64,000 nt of DNA from Ancylobacter tetraedralis (GTDB taxonomy: Bacteria > Pseudomonadota > Alphaproteobacteria > Rhizobiales > Xanthobacteraceae): positions 1 to 64,000 of the forward strand of contig NZ_JACICD010000005.1 in the NCBI RefSeq assembly GCF_014195655.1, given 5' to 3'. The notes beneath the pieces were generated by a model, which saw only the letters and a list, made by a program, of their open reading frames with translations, was not told where the DNA came from and did no database searches. Positions 37,211-46,335 of the stretch are shown here, in pieces. The translations under genes were made by a program, and so were the position numbers. Position 1 is the stretch's first letter, and each line of letters begins with the position of its first letter.

Positions 37211-38767
37211 ATGCTCCACCTTTCCGTCAACCGGCGGCGCTTCCTCACGGGCGCGGCCGCCGGCGCCGCCGCGCTCTCGCTGCGGCCCGGCCTGTCCTAT
37301 GCCGTTGAGGGCGACACGCTGTTCGTCCGCGCCGCCTCCGATATCGAGATCCTCGATCCGGCCTTCCAGAACGGCCTGCTGGAGGAGGAGATCGGGCGCT
37401 GCCTGTTCGTCTCGCTCAACCGGCTGGACGACATGCGCACGGGCGTGCACCTGCGCCCCTATGCGGCGCGCAGCCTCAACCAGACCTCGCCGACCGAAAT
37501 CGCCTTCGAGCTGAACGACTGGCTGGTGTGGACCGGCGATTTCGGCCCGGTAACGGCCGAAGACGTGAAATATTCCTTCGAGCGCGTCGCCAACCCGGCC
37601 AATGGCTCGGCCTGGGCCTATGCGTTCGACGCGCTCCGGGAGGTGGAAGTCACCGGCACGCGCACCGGCATCATCCATCTGAAAGCCCCGTCGGCGCCAT
37701 TCCCGGCGACCTCGCTGCCCTATTACATGGGACACATCGTCTGCAAGAAGGCGGTGGAGGCCGCGGGCGGCAAGTTCACCACGGAGGTTCCCGCCAGCGC
37801 CGGCCCCTATCTGATCGACAAATGGGTGCCCAAGCAGAGCGTGGCGCTCACGCTCAACCCCGCCTGGAAGGGCGAGCCGCCGGCGTTCCCGCGCGTGCAG
37901 TTCCAGATCATCACCGATGACGAGGCGGCCGCCCTCGCCTATGAATCCAGGGCGACCCACTATTCCCGCATCAGCCTCAACACGCTGTCGATCTACAAGG
38001 ACAAGCTGCCCGAGCGCACGACGCTGATCCAGCACAGCGGCAACCGCTTCGCCTGGATCGCCATCAACATCAACAACCCCAAGCTGGCCGACCCGAAGGT
38101 GCGGCGCGCCATCCAGTACGCGATCGATGTCGGCCAGATCATGGACGGTTCCTATTCCGGCCTTGCCGCGCCCGCCACCGGGGTGGTGCCGCCAGCGCTG
38201 ATCGGCCATCGCGAGGCCATTCTCTATCCCACCGACGCCGCCAAGTCGCAGGCGCTACTGGCGGAGGCCGGCGTTTCCGGGCTCAGCCTCGAACTGGCGG
38301 CGATGAACGACAAGACCAGCCAGCTGACCTGCCAGATCATCCAGGCGCTGCTCGGCTCGGTGGGCATCACGGTCGATATCAAGCCCTATGACGAGGGCGT
38401 CTACTGGACGCTCGGCGACAAGAGCGCCGGCGATACGTGGAAGACCCTCGATCTGGTGCTGATGAACTTCGCCGGCGGTGTCGACCCCTCCGAGAACCTC
38501 ACCTGGTTCCGGCCCAAGCAGATCGGCATCTACAACTGGTCGCAGTTCGACAGCCCGGAATTCGAGGCGCTCTACAATGAGGGCATGGCGCAGACCGACC
38601 CGGACAAGCGCGGCGCCATCTACCGCAAGATGCAGGACCTGATGGAGGAATCCGGCGGCTTCGTCTTCATTACCCACGAGACCTTCGCGGCGGTGGCGCG
38701 GCAGGGGCTGGAGCCCTGCATCCTCGCCGACGGCTATGTCGACGTGACGCGCTTCCGCAAGGACTGA
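37211..38767 (+). CDS. Peptide/opine ABC transporter substrate-binding protein (family 5), Tat-type signal
   Basis: A 518-residue binding protein of the SBP_bac_5 family. The N-terminus has a twin-arginine motif (NRRRFLTGAAAG), so export may be folded via Tat. 'SDIEILDPAFQN' and the final Trp-rich lobes fit the family. It comes last in the operon, opposite to the usual first position. Specificity is unknown; linked TMADH-like and MFS genes hint at a modified amine or amino acid. Ribosome site GAGGGAAG. Confidence 0.9.
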   Translation: MLHLSVNRRRFLTGAAAGAAALSLRPGLSYAVEGDTLFVRAASDIEILDPAFQNGLLEEEIGRCLFVSLNRLDDMRTGVHLRPYAARSLNQTSPTEIAFELNDWLVWTGDFGPVTAEDVKYSFERVANPANGSAWAYAFDALREVEVTGTRTGIIHLKAPSAPFPATSLPYYMGHIVCKKAVEAAGGKFTTEVPASAGPYLIDKWVPKQSVALTLNPAWKGEPPAFPRVQFQIITDDEAAALAYESRATHYSRISLNTLSIYKDKLPERTTLIQHSGNRFAWIAININNPKLADPKVRRAIQYAIDVGQIMDGSYSGLAAPATGVVPPALIGHREAILYPTDAAKSQALLAEAGVSGLSLELAAMNDKTSQLTCQIIQALLGSVGITVDIKPYDEGVYWTLGDKSAGDTWKTLDLVLMNFAGGVDPSENLTWFRPKQIGIYNWSQFDSPEFEALYNEGMAQTDPDKRGAIYRKMQDLMEESGGFVFITHETFAAVARQGLEPCILADGYVDVTRFRKD

Positions 38768-38828
38768 GGCGGCGGCGACCGCGCGGGCGAACAGGCCGGT
38801 CCGGGGTGCTCCCGGATCGGCCGCGACG

Positions 38829-40844
38829 TCATCCGTGATCGCGCGCGATCCAGCGCTCGCCGGTGCGCTCGAACACCGTTTCGCGGCCCTCGCGGGCGGT
38901 GAGCTGCCAGCTGAGGTGAAACCGCGTGGCGTCACAGGTGAGCCGGACGCGGGAGCGCGTCTCCACATCCGCTTCGCCGCTGACGAAACCCATCTCCCAG
39001 CCGGTCTCCAGCGCGGCCGAGAGCGGATCGCCGCCGGCGATCTCCATCCGGTCCACCGCGCGGGCGGCGGTGACGATCTGCCGGTCGGGGAGACCGACGC
39101 GCCCGAAATCGCTGGTCAGCACCAGCGTCTCGCGGCCCGAGCCGACATTGATGGCCATCTCGCGCCGGTGCTGCTCCGGCACGATCTCCACGGTCTCGAC
39201 CGGCGGGGAAATCTCCACCGGCGGAAAGGCCGGCGACACCTCCCCCGGCACGGGCGTGCGCACCGGCAGGGACAGCGTCGCGCTGCCGGCCGCGAGCCGG
39301 ATCACCGGCGGCTCCGGCGAGGGCCACAGGATCGGCCACAGCCCGGTCGACAGCACCAGCCGCAGCCGATGCGTGGGAGCAAAGCGCCGGCCGACATGGT
39401 TGAGCGCGATCCGCGCGGTGAAATCCTCCCCCTGCGTCAGGGCCTGCGGCTCGGCGCTGCCCGCGCGATGCGCAAGATTGAGGCATCCCCAGGTGACGAG
39501 GGTCGAGGTGCCGTCGGGCGCGACATCGCAGATCTTCGCGACCAGCTGGGCCAGGGCGACATTGCAGCGCCCGCGCAACTCCACCACCGGCGCCCCCAGC
39601 ATATCGAACGATGCGTCGAGCGGCTCGGTATCGAAGCTCAGGCCGAGACCGTCGTCGCGCCGCTGGTCGAGCGCCATGTCGGGCACCGTGCCGCCATAGC
39701 CGCCATAACGGCCGAAGGCCTGCGTCGTCGTCACCGGCGACGCGATCACCAGTTCGCCACCCGGACGGGCGTCGGGCGCGAGCGCTCCCGCGTTGAGACG
39801 CAGCACCTGTGCCGCGATGTTCGGCGAGGGCCAGCCGGGCTCCGCGACCCAGCGCCCGGGGTGCTCGGGATAGAAGGGCGCCGGCGCGTGCGGCTCGGTG
39901 ATCCAGGCGGTATAGGCGGGCTCGTCCATGATGCCGGTATCGACGCCGCAGAGCCAGTGCCGCCACCAGCGGATCGCCTCCTGCAGATAGCCGATTCCCG
40001 GCCCCGGCGCGCCGAGAAAGGGATAGGCATGCGTCCACGGGCCGACCAGCCCCTTTCGCGGGCCAGACAGGCCTTCGAGCAGCCGCGGCACCGCATTGGA
40101 ATAGGTGTCGTCCCAGCCGCTGATCGCATAGACCGGGACCCTGATGCGGGAAAAATCCTCGCAGACCGAGCCGCGCCGCCAGTAATCGTCGCGACGCGGG
40201 TGCTGAAGCCAGCGCTCGGACCAGCAGGTCGAGGCCTCCAGCCGCTCCCGCCACATCGCCCGCCAGCGTTCTCCGACGATCTGCGGATCCGGCGGAAGGG
40301 CTCCAAGGGCGAGCATGAAGGACGACCACATGGCGTCCTCCGTCAGCAGGCAGCCGCCGGCATAGTGCACGTCATCGGCATAGCGGTCATCCGAGCAGCA
40401 CAGGGCGATGATCGCCTTCAAGGCCGGCGGCTGGCGCGCGGCGACCTGCAGCGCGTTGAAGCCGCCCCAGGAAATCCCGGTCATGCCGACCGCGCCGCTC
40501 GACCAGGGCTGCGCCGCCAGCCAGGCGATGATGTCCTCGGCATCGTCGAATTCGAGCTCGGTATATTCGTCGGTGAGCACGCCCTCGCTGTCGCCGGAGC
40601 CGCGAATGTCGACCCGGCAGCAGGCGAAGCCGTGCCCGGCGACATAGGGGTGCATCTTGGCGTCACGAAACACCGTGCCGTCGCGCCGGCGATAGGGGAT
40701 GAGTTCCAGGATCGCCGGCACCGGGTTCTCGCCGGCATCGGCGGGAAGCCACAGCGTCACCGCCAGCCGCACGCCGTCCCGCATGGGGATGAAGACCGGA
40801 TCGAGACACGTTACCGCGCGCGGAAAGCGGTCAACGACGGACAT
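38829..40844 (-). CDS. CocE/NonD-type alpha/beta hydrolase
   Basis: A 671-residue hydrolase. The nucleophile is the Ser of GISWGGF (about residue 140), with Asp in ISGWDD and His in PWTHAYP completing the triad; the C-terminal ~230 residues form the jelly-roll of the X-Pro dipeptidyl-peptidase/cocaine-esterase family. It may cleave an ester, amide or N-acyl bond. It sits between the two transporter systems and convergent with the binding-protein gene, so its partner is unclear. Confidence 0.88.
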   Translation of the reverse strand: MSVVDRFPRAVTCLDPVFIPMRDGVRLAVTLWLPADAGENPVPAILELIPYRRRDGTVFRDAKMHPYVAGHGFACCRVDIRGSGDSEGVLTDEYTELEFDDAEDIIAWLAAQPWSSGAVGMTGISWGGFNALQVAARQPPALKAIIALCCSDDRYADDVHYAGGCLLTEDAMWSSFMLALGALPPDPQIVGERWRAMWRERLEASTCWSERWLQHPRRDDYWRRGSVCEDFSRIRVPVYAISGWDDTYSNAVPRLLEGLSGPRKGLVGPWTHAYPFLGAPGPGIGYLQEAIRWWRHWLCGVDTGIMDEPAYTAWITEPHAPAPFYPEHPGRWVAEPGWPSPNIAAQVLRLNAGALAPDARPGGELVIASPVTTTQAFGRYGGYGGTVPDMALDQRRDDGLGLSFDTEPLDASFDMLGAPVVELRGRCNVALAQLVAKICDVAPDGTSTLVTWGCLNLAHRAGSAEPQALTQGEDFTARIALNHVGRRFAPTHRLRLVLSTGLWPILWPSPEPPVIRLAAGSATLSLPVRTPVPGEVSPAFPPVEISPPVETVEIVPEQHRREMAINVGSGRETLVLTSDFGRVGLPDRQIVTAARAVDRMEIAGGDPLSAALETGWEMGFVSGEADVETRSRVRLTCDATRFHLSWQLTAREGRETVFERTGERWIARDHG

Positions 40845-41201
40845 GAGGGCGGCACTCCTGGGCTGCGGCCCGCGGGCGGAACGCCGGCCGACGGCAATGG
40901 ACGGGGTTCAGGCGGCCGCCCCCGCTGGCCATCGGCCAGGGTCGGCGGCAGAAGCCGGCGAGGGACATCGTGGCGGGTGGCAAGCACAGGGGAGGATCGC
41001 CTTCGCCAGCCTGACGACAGCGAAGGCGATCATCGCCCGACGCCGCGCATAGCCAGCGCGCTCCTTGGGCGGCCTCGTCGCGATATAACTGAGCCGGCTA
41101 CAACCATGTCGGCCGCACCGCCACCGCCGGCGGATTGCCGGCATGGGTGCCCCCGATGCCGGCATGTCCGGTTATGGCAGGGAGCGGCGCGGCGCGCCGG
41201 C
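40845..41201. other. Intergenic stretch with TGCCGGCATG repeats
   Basis: About 360 bases upstream of the hydrolase and downstream of the aldolase-like gene. TGCCGGCATG occurs twice in 41133-41168. It probably carries the hydrolase promoter near 40990-41090; no gene or structured RNA seen. Confidence 0.4.
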
Positions 41202-41987
41202 TCAGCTCTCGAAATCGGGGGCCACGTCGCGGATCAGCCGCACGAAGGCGTTCCATTCGGGATCGTTCAGCCCGCTTTCGGCGTGCAGCGAATCCCAGCT
41301 CTCCGTCTGGCGGGCGGTGAGCTCGGCGATCTCGGCCGTCGGCAGTCGCAGCGCACGCCCGGTGGACAGCGCCGCCAGCTGCGCCTGGCAGGCGCGCTCC
41401 AGATAGTACATCAGGATGAACGCCTCGCCGACCGTGCGCCCGCAGGTCATCAGCCCGTGATTGCGCAGGATCATCGCGTTCTTGGTGCCGAGGTCGGCCA
41501 CCAGCCGGTCGCGCTCGGACATGTCCAGCGCGATGCCCTCATAGGCGTGATAGGCGACGCGATCATAGAATTGCAGCGCCCACTGGTTGAGCGGCAGCAG
41601 CCCCTCCTCCATGCAGGAGACCGCGACGCCGGCCACGGTGTGAGTGTGCAGCACGCAGGCCGCATCGGGACGGGCCGCGTGCACCGCCGAATGGATGGTG
41701 AAGCCGGCGGCGTTGATGCCATGGCCCAGCGGGTCGTCGACGATGCTGCCGTCAATGTCGACCGTGACCAGTTCCGATGCCTTCACCTCGTTGAAGCGCA
41801 AGCCGTAGGAATTGAGCAGGAACAGCTCGCGCCCGTGCATCGCCGCCGCCTGGGGCGCCTTGGCGGAAATATGCGTGAAGATGCTGTCGTCCATCCTGAA
41901 ATGGGCGATCAATCGATAGGCCGCCGCCAGATCGATGCGCTCCTTCGAAAGATTGCGGTTGTCTGCCTGAGCGGCCAGCACACCCAT
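41202..41987 (-). CDS. Class II aldolase/adducin-family protein
   Basis: A 261-residue protein. The start at 41987 follows GGGAG. The zinc-binding histidines are visible in 'CVLHTHTVAG' and 'ILRNHGLMTCG', as in L-fuculose-phosphate aldolase and adducin-like relatives. 'HISAK' near residue 40 matches the phosphate-binding HxSxR-type region with Lys. It is the last gene of the Rieske-to-transporter run, 150 bases after the second permease, and may cleave or epimerise a catabolic intermediate. Confidence 0.85.
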   Translation of the reverse strand: MGVLAAQADNRNLSKERIDLAAAYRLIAHFRMDDSIFTHISAKAPQAAAMHGRELFLLNSYGLRFNEVKASELVTVDIDGSIVDDPLGHGINAAGFTIHSAVHAARPDAACVLHTHTVAGVAVSCMEEGLLPLNQWALQFYDRVAYHAYEGIALDMSERDRLVADLGTKNAMILRNHGLMTCGRTVGEAFILMYYLERACQAQLAALSTGRALRLPTAEIAELTARQTESWDSLHAESGLNDPEWNAFVRLIRDVAPDFES

Positions 41988-42137
41988 GTCGAACTCCCTG
42001 CGATGGTCTTGTGTTTCACGGTTCGCGACGCGCACCCGCGCGGGCGCCGCCCTCTGGAGGTCACGTGCTCGAACGTCATGCTCAAACGTCTCTTGCCTGC
42101 GGGAGCGCCCTCCTCGGCGCTCCCCGTTCCGTCCGGA

Positions 42138-43001
42138 TCAATGCGCGTCGGCAATCACCAGCGCATTGGCGGGGATTTCCTCAAGCTCGGCCTGGCGCCG
42201 TGCCGCCGCGGCCCGCGCCACTTCGCGCCGGCGCATGATCTCGTAGCCCACAGCGCCGACAATGGTCAGCGTGATCAGGATCACGCCCAGCGCGTTGACC
42301 GCCGGAGTGAGGCCGGTGCGGACCTTGGAGGCGATGTAGATGGTCAGCGTGATGTCCGTGCCGCGAGTGAACAGCGTGGTATTGTAGTTCTCGAAGGACT
42401 GGAAGAACGCCAGCACCCCGCCCGCTACCAGCGAACTGCGCAGATAGGGCAGCAGGATCTTGCGGAACACCTGCGGATGCGAGGCGCCGAGATCGAGCGC
42501 CGCCTCCTCCTGGCTGCGGTCGAGGCGCTGCAGCCGCGCCAGCACCATCAGCATGATATAGGCGGTGATGAAGCTCGACTGGCCGATCACCGCCAGGTGC
42601 AGGCCGCCCTTCACGCCCAGCCGATCCCAGAACACCAGCGTCGAGATGCCGATGATCACGCCCGGCGTCAGCAGCGGCGAGACCATCACCGCGTAGACGA
42701 AGGTGCGGGCCTGCCGGTGCAGGTTGTCCAGCACCATGGCGGCGGCAGTGCCGAGCGGCACCGATACCAACACCACCGCCACGCCCACGATGAGCGAATT
42801 GACCAGGCCTTCCCACATCTGCGGGTCGTTGAAGAGGGCGTCGAACCACTTCGTCGTCGTGCCGAGCCACGGCGTTACGGTCGGGAAGCGGCTGGAATTG
42901 AAGGTCGCGATGACCATCACCCCGAGCGGCGCCAGCAGGAAGAAGAAGAACAGCACCAGATAGGCACGGATGAGGATGTCGCTGCCGGTCAGTTTCCGCA
43001 T
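42138..43001 (-). CDS. ABC transporter permease, PotC-like
   Basis: A 287-residue permease with about six helices. The docking loop 'EAALDLGASHPQVFRKILLP' is clear. The start at 43001 (MRKLTGSDILIRAYLV) removes a non-homologous upstream extension. It follows the PotB-like permease by 10 bases. A charged, Ala/Arg-rich C-terminal tail of about 35 residues is longer than usual. Confidence 0.9.
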   Translation of the reverse strand: MRKLTGSDILIRAYLVLFFFFLLAPLGVMVIATFNSSRFPTVTPWLGTTTKWFDALFNDPQMWEGLVNSLIVGVAVVLVSVPLGTAAAMVLDNLHRQARTFVYAVMVSPLLTPGVIIGISTLVFWDRLGVKGGLHLAVIGQSSFITAYIMLMVLARLQRLDRSQEEAALDLGASHPQVFRKILLPYLRSSLVAGGVLAFFQSFENYNTTLFTRGTDITLTIYIASKVRTGLTPAVNALGVILITLTIVGAVGYEIMRRREVARAAAARRQAELEEIPANALVIADAH

Positions 43002-43011
43002 CGACCCGCCC

Positions 43012-43920
43012 TCACTTCGCGATGTCGGTGAGGCCGACGCGGAAGATCCGCATGACCGACAGGATGAACACGACGCAGAGGCCGAGCAGGATGAAGGCAT
43101 AGGCCGAGCCGCGCGGCCAGTCCTGGCCCTCGAAGAACCAGATGTAGATGGTCTCGGTGAACCAGCGCGTGCCGGGCGAACCCAGCACGGCCGGCACGAT
43201 ATAGCTCGACGCCGCCAGCACGAACACCATGATCGAGCCGACCGCGATCCCCGGCTTGGCGTGGGGAATGACGATGCGGCGATGGATCTGCCATTCCGGG
43301 GCGCCGAGATCGCGCGCCGCCTCCACCTGGCTGATGTCGAGCGTCTCGATGGCGTTGATCAGCGGGAACATCATGAACAGAATGAAGGCATAGGTCATCC
43401 CGATCAGCACGCCGCCCGAGCCCGACAGCCAGCGATACGGCTTGTCAAGCAGCCCCATCCCCAGCAGCGCGCTGTTGAGCGGGCCGTTATAGGCCAGGAT
43501 GATGTACCAGGCGAAGGTGCGCAGGATCTCGTTGATCCAGAACGGGATGATGAGCAGCAGGATGAGCAGGCCGACCTGCTCGGGCTTGGCCGCCTTGGCG
43601 AGATGCCAGGCCACGGGATAGCACACGACCAGCGAGATGAAGGTGACGAGTGTCGACCCCCAGATGGTGCGCAGGAACACCCGGAAATCATCCGGCAGTT
43701 CGCCGTTCAGCAGGTCGATTCCGGAGAACAGCGAGGCATAATTGGAGAGCGTGTAGACGTCGTCCGGGCCGCCCTGCTGCATCATGGGCAGATTGGGGTG
43801 GAACGAATATTCCGCCATGACCAGATAGGGCAGCACCACCATCATCAGGACCCAGATGGCGGTCGCGGCGATCAGCAGCGTGGCGAGCAGCGCGCCGTAG
43901 CGGTGATAGAGTTGCACCAT
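43012..43920 (-). CDS. ABC transporter permease, PotB-like
   Basis: A 302-residue permease with six predicted helices and the docking loop 'EAARDLGAPEWQIHRRIVIP'. It lies five bases after the ATPase. Together with the PotC-like protein it forms the membrane channel of the importer in this catabolic cluster. Confidence 0.92.
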   Translation of the reverse strand: MVQLYHRYGALLATLLIAATAIWVLMMVVLPYLVMAEYSFHPNLPMMQQGGPDDVYTLSNYASLFSGIDLLNGELPDDFRVFLRTIWGSTLVTFISLVVCYPVAWHLAKAAKPEQVGLLILLLIIPFWINEILRTFAWYIILAYNGPLNSALLGMGLLDKPYRWLSGSGGVLIGMTYAFILFMMFPLINAIETLDISQVEAARDLGAPEWQIHRRIVIPHAKPGIAVGSIMVFVLAASSYIVPAVLGSPGTRWFTETIYIWFFEGQDWPRGSAYAFILLGLCVVFILSVMRIFRVGLTDIAK

Positions 43921-43925
43921 GCCGG

Positions 43926-45020
43926 TCAGGCTCCGTTGGCCGCCAGGACCAGCGCGTCCTGCGGAGCAAAACCCACGGTGAAGATACGGTCGCCAACAAG
44001 ATCGGTGAGCGACCCGTCATTGGAAATGTGCATCGACAGCGGCTTGGCGCCGTCCGGCTGCTTCAGGTGGACATTGGCGAAGGCGCCCTCGAAATCGATA
44101 TGGTCAACCGAGCGCGACAGCACGTTGGGATTTTCCGGCGTCGGACCGGCCACCGTGAGCGGCTTCAGCCGCTCGGGCCGCACCAGCATCACCACCTGCG
44201 TGCCGACGCGGATGCCGCGCGGATTGCGCCCGACGAAGCGCCCCGCGCCGGTCTCCACCACCGCCTGGCCACCCGCCACCTCGGTGATGCGGCCGGTGAA
44301 CACGTTGTTCTCGCCGACGAAGCCGGCGACGAAGGCGGTGGCCGGCTCGTTATAGATCTCGGAGGGCGGCCCCACCTGCTCCAGCTGGCCGCGCGACATG
44401 ACGCCGACGCGGTCGGACATGGTGAGCGCCTCGCCCTGATCATGGGTGATGTAGATGAAGGTCAGGCCGGTGCGGCGCTGGATGGCGCGCAGTTCGGCCC
44501 GCATGTGCTGGCGCAGCTTCAGGTCGAGCGCGGAGAGCGGCTCGTCCAGCAGCATCACCTGAGGCTCCACCGCCAGCGCGCGCGCAATGGCCACGCGCTG
44601 CTTCATGCCGCCCGACAATTCGTCGACCCGCTTGTCGGCGGCGTCGGGCAAGGCGACCAGTTCGAGCAGTTCCTCGGCCCGGCGCCGGCGCACGGCCTTG
44701 TCGACGCCGCGCATTTCCAGGCCGAAGGCGATGTTGTCGGCCACCGACATCATCGGGAACAGCGCGAGATTCTGGAAGATCAGCGCCGTCGGCCGCTTGT
44801 TCGGGCCGTTGCCCTTCATGTCCTCGCCGCCGATCAGGATGCGTCCCTCAGTCGGGTTCATGAACCCCGAGATCATGCGCAGGATCGTCGTCTTTCCGCA
44901 GCCCGACGGGCCGAGGAAGGAGAAGAACTCACCCGCCTTGATGTCCAGAGACACATTATTGACGGCGACATAGCTGGCGAACCGCATCGTCACGCGGTCG
45001 AGTGAAACGTCCCGGCTCAT
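43926..45020 (-). CDS. ABC transporter ATP-binding protein, PotA-like
   Basis: A 364-residue ATPase. The start at 45020 (MSRDVSLDRVTMRF) is chosen over upstream non-homologous codons. Walker A GPSGCGKT (about 37), signature LSGGMKQRV, Walker B VMLLDEPLSALD and switch ITHDQGEAL are intact, and the C-terminal TOBE domain is present. A paralogue of the ATPase at 1314-2354, but in a different operon. Confidence 0.94.
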   Translation of the reverse strand: MSRDVSLDRVTMRFASYVAVNNVSLDIKAGEFFSFLGPSGCGKTTILRMISGFMNPTEGRILIGGEDMKGNGPNKRPTALIFQNLALFPMMSVADNIAFGLEMRGVDKAVRRRRAEELLELVALPDAADKRVDELSGGMKQRVAIARALAVEPQVMLLDEPLSALDLKLRQHMRAELRAIQRRTGLTFIYITHDQGEALTMSDRVGVMSRGQLEQVGPPSEIYNEPATAFVAGFVGENNVFTGRITEVAGGQAVVETGAGRFVGRNPRGIRVGTQVVMLVRPERLKPLTVAGPTPENPNVLSRSVDHIDFEGAFANVHLKQPDGAKPLSMHISNDGSLTDLVGDRIFTVGFAPQDALVLAANGA

Positions 45021-45079
45021 CGGCACTCCCAGCGCTGGGAACCGGTCGACCGTCGATCGGCCGACCGGCTCTGCGTCAA

Positions 45080-46225
45080 TCAGGCGGACATGAACTTCTT
45101 GGCGTATTCGGTGCGCCGCGTGACGAACCACGAGGCCTGGCCGGGCTGCCACCACAGCTTCTTGAGCGCGTCGCCGGGATAGGCCGCCTTCAGGAAGGCC
45201 TTTTGCGAAGCATCCGCCAGTTCAACCGCGCCCTTGGCGCAGGGGTTGGAGCCGAACGCCTTGGCCCACAGCGCCGAGCCTTCGGGCGAGTTGACCCACG
45301 ATACCCAGGCATAGGCCTGGTCGAGATTCTTCGCGCCCTTGAGCAGCACGAAGTTCTGCAGCCACGACATGGCGCCTTCGGCCGGGGCGAGATAGGCGAC
45401 CGGGAACTTCTCGGCCTGGAGCGCCGCCGCCGAGGTATCCCAGCAATGGCCGATGACGCAGCCATTGGTGCGGAAGGCACCCTGCGCTTCGTTCTCGTTG
45501 GACCAGAACTGCGCGACATTGGCGCGCTTGGGGGCAAGGAACTTCAGGATGGCGTCGTAATTCGCCACCATCTTGGATTCGTCCTTGTACGAATCCAGGA
45601 ACTTGTGCGGCAGTTTGCCTTCGGCATCGAGCGCGCGCCCGGCCGCCACGAGGCCGGAATGGCCGCGCAGGGTCAACTTGCCGGCATAGGCATTGTCGAA
45701 CAGGTCCATGAGCTTGGCCTTGCCATACTCAAGCTTCACGTCGTCCGTATTGAAGGTCAGCGCCTCGGTGCCCCACACGGAAGGCAGGGAGATGCGCTTG
45801 CCCCCCATCGAGGTCATCTCGCCGGCCATGCCTTCGAGGAAAGCCGGCTCGATGCCCGCGGCATTGGCCTTCTTCTCGTCCCAGGGCTGGAGGAAGTCGT
45901 TGTCGGTCCAGCTCGCCAGACGGTCGGCGGTCGGCTCGCTGATGTCGAAGGCGCCATTGGTGGCCGCGCCGGTCTTGGCCTGGGCGACGAACTCGTCCTG
46001 GCTGCCGAGGCCGGTGAACTTGACCTTGATGCCGGTCTTCTTCTCGAATTCGGCGAACACGGCCGGGAACTGGTCGTAGCCGGCCCAGCCGAGGAAGTTC
46101 AGCTCGCCCGAAGAGGCGAGCGCGCTCTTCACGAAAGCGGGGGCGGCGACCAGCGCCGCGCCCGCGGCGGCGGTTCCCTTGAGCAGGCTGCGCCGGGTCA
46201 GTCCGGAAGTGGAAATGCGCGACAT
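45080..46225 (-). CDS. ABC transporter substrate-binding protein (PotD-like), Tat-type signal
   Basis: A 381-residue binding protein. The N-terminus TRRSLLKGTAAAGAAL is a twin-arginine signal. The mature start 'GELNFLGWAGYDQFPAVFAEF' and domain pattern fit PotD/PotF-type proteins. It precedes ATPase and permeases and follows the FAD oxidoreductase. Polyamine or another cationic nitrogen compound is the family-level guess. Confidence 0.9.
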   Translation of the reverse strand: MSRISTSGLTRRSLLKGTAAAGAALVAAPAFVKSALASSGELNFLGWAGYDQFPAVFAEFEKKTGIKVKFTGLGSQDEFVAQAKTGAATNGAFDISEPTADRLASWTDNDFLQPWDEKKANAAGIEPAFLEGMAGEMTSMGGKRISLPSVWGTEALTFNTDDVKLEYGKAKLMDLFDNAYAGKLTLRGHSGLVAAGRALDAEGKLPHKFLDSYKDESKMVANYDAILKFLAPKRANVAQFWSNENEAQGAFRTNGCVIGHCWDTSAAALQAEKFPVAYLAPAEGAMSWLQNFVLLKGAKNLDQAYAWVSWVNSPEGSALWAKAFGSNPCAKGAVELADASQKAFLKAAYPGDALKKLWWQPGQASWFVTRRTEYAKKFMSA

Positions 46226-46335
46226 CGTGTTTTCCCTCTGTGGAGTTTCTGCCTGCGGTAGTTTCGACGTTCAGCGAACCGAGGTCGTCTCTCCGTCTGT
46301 TCGTTTGTGACGCACGGTGCCGGCAGTGCCGGTTG

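Noticed and set aside
38835-43031. A ~1400-codon open frame on the plus strand opposite the hydrolase, aldolase and permease genes
   Set aside because: It is antisense to four genes with clear families; its His/Arg/Gln-rich composition is the usual mirror of high-GC codons.
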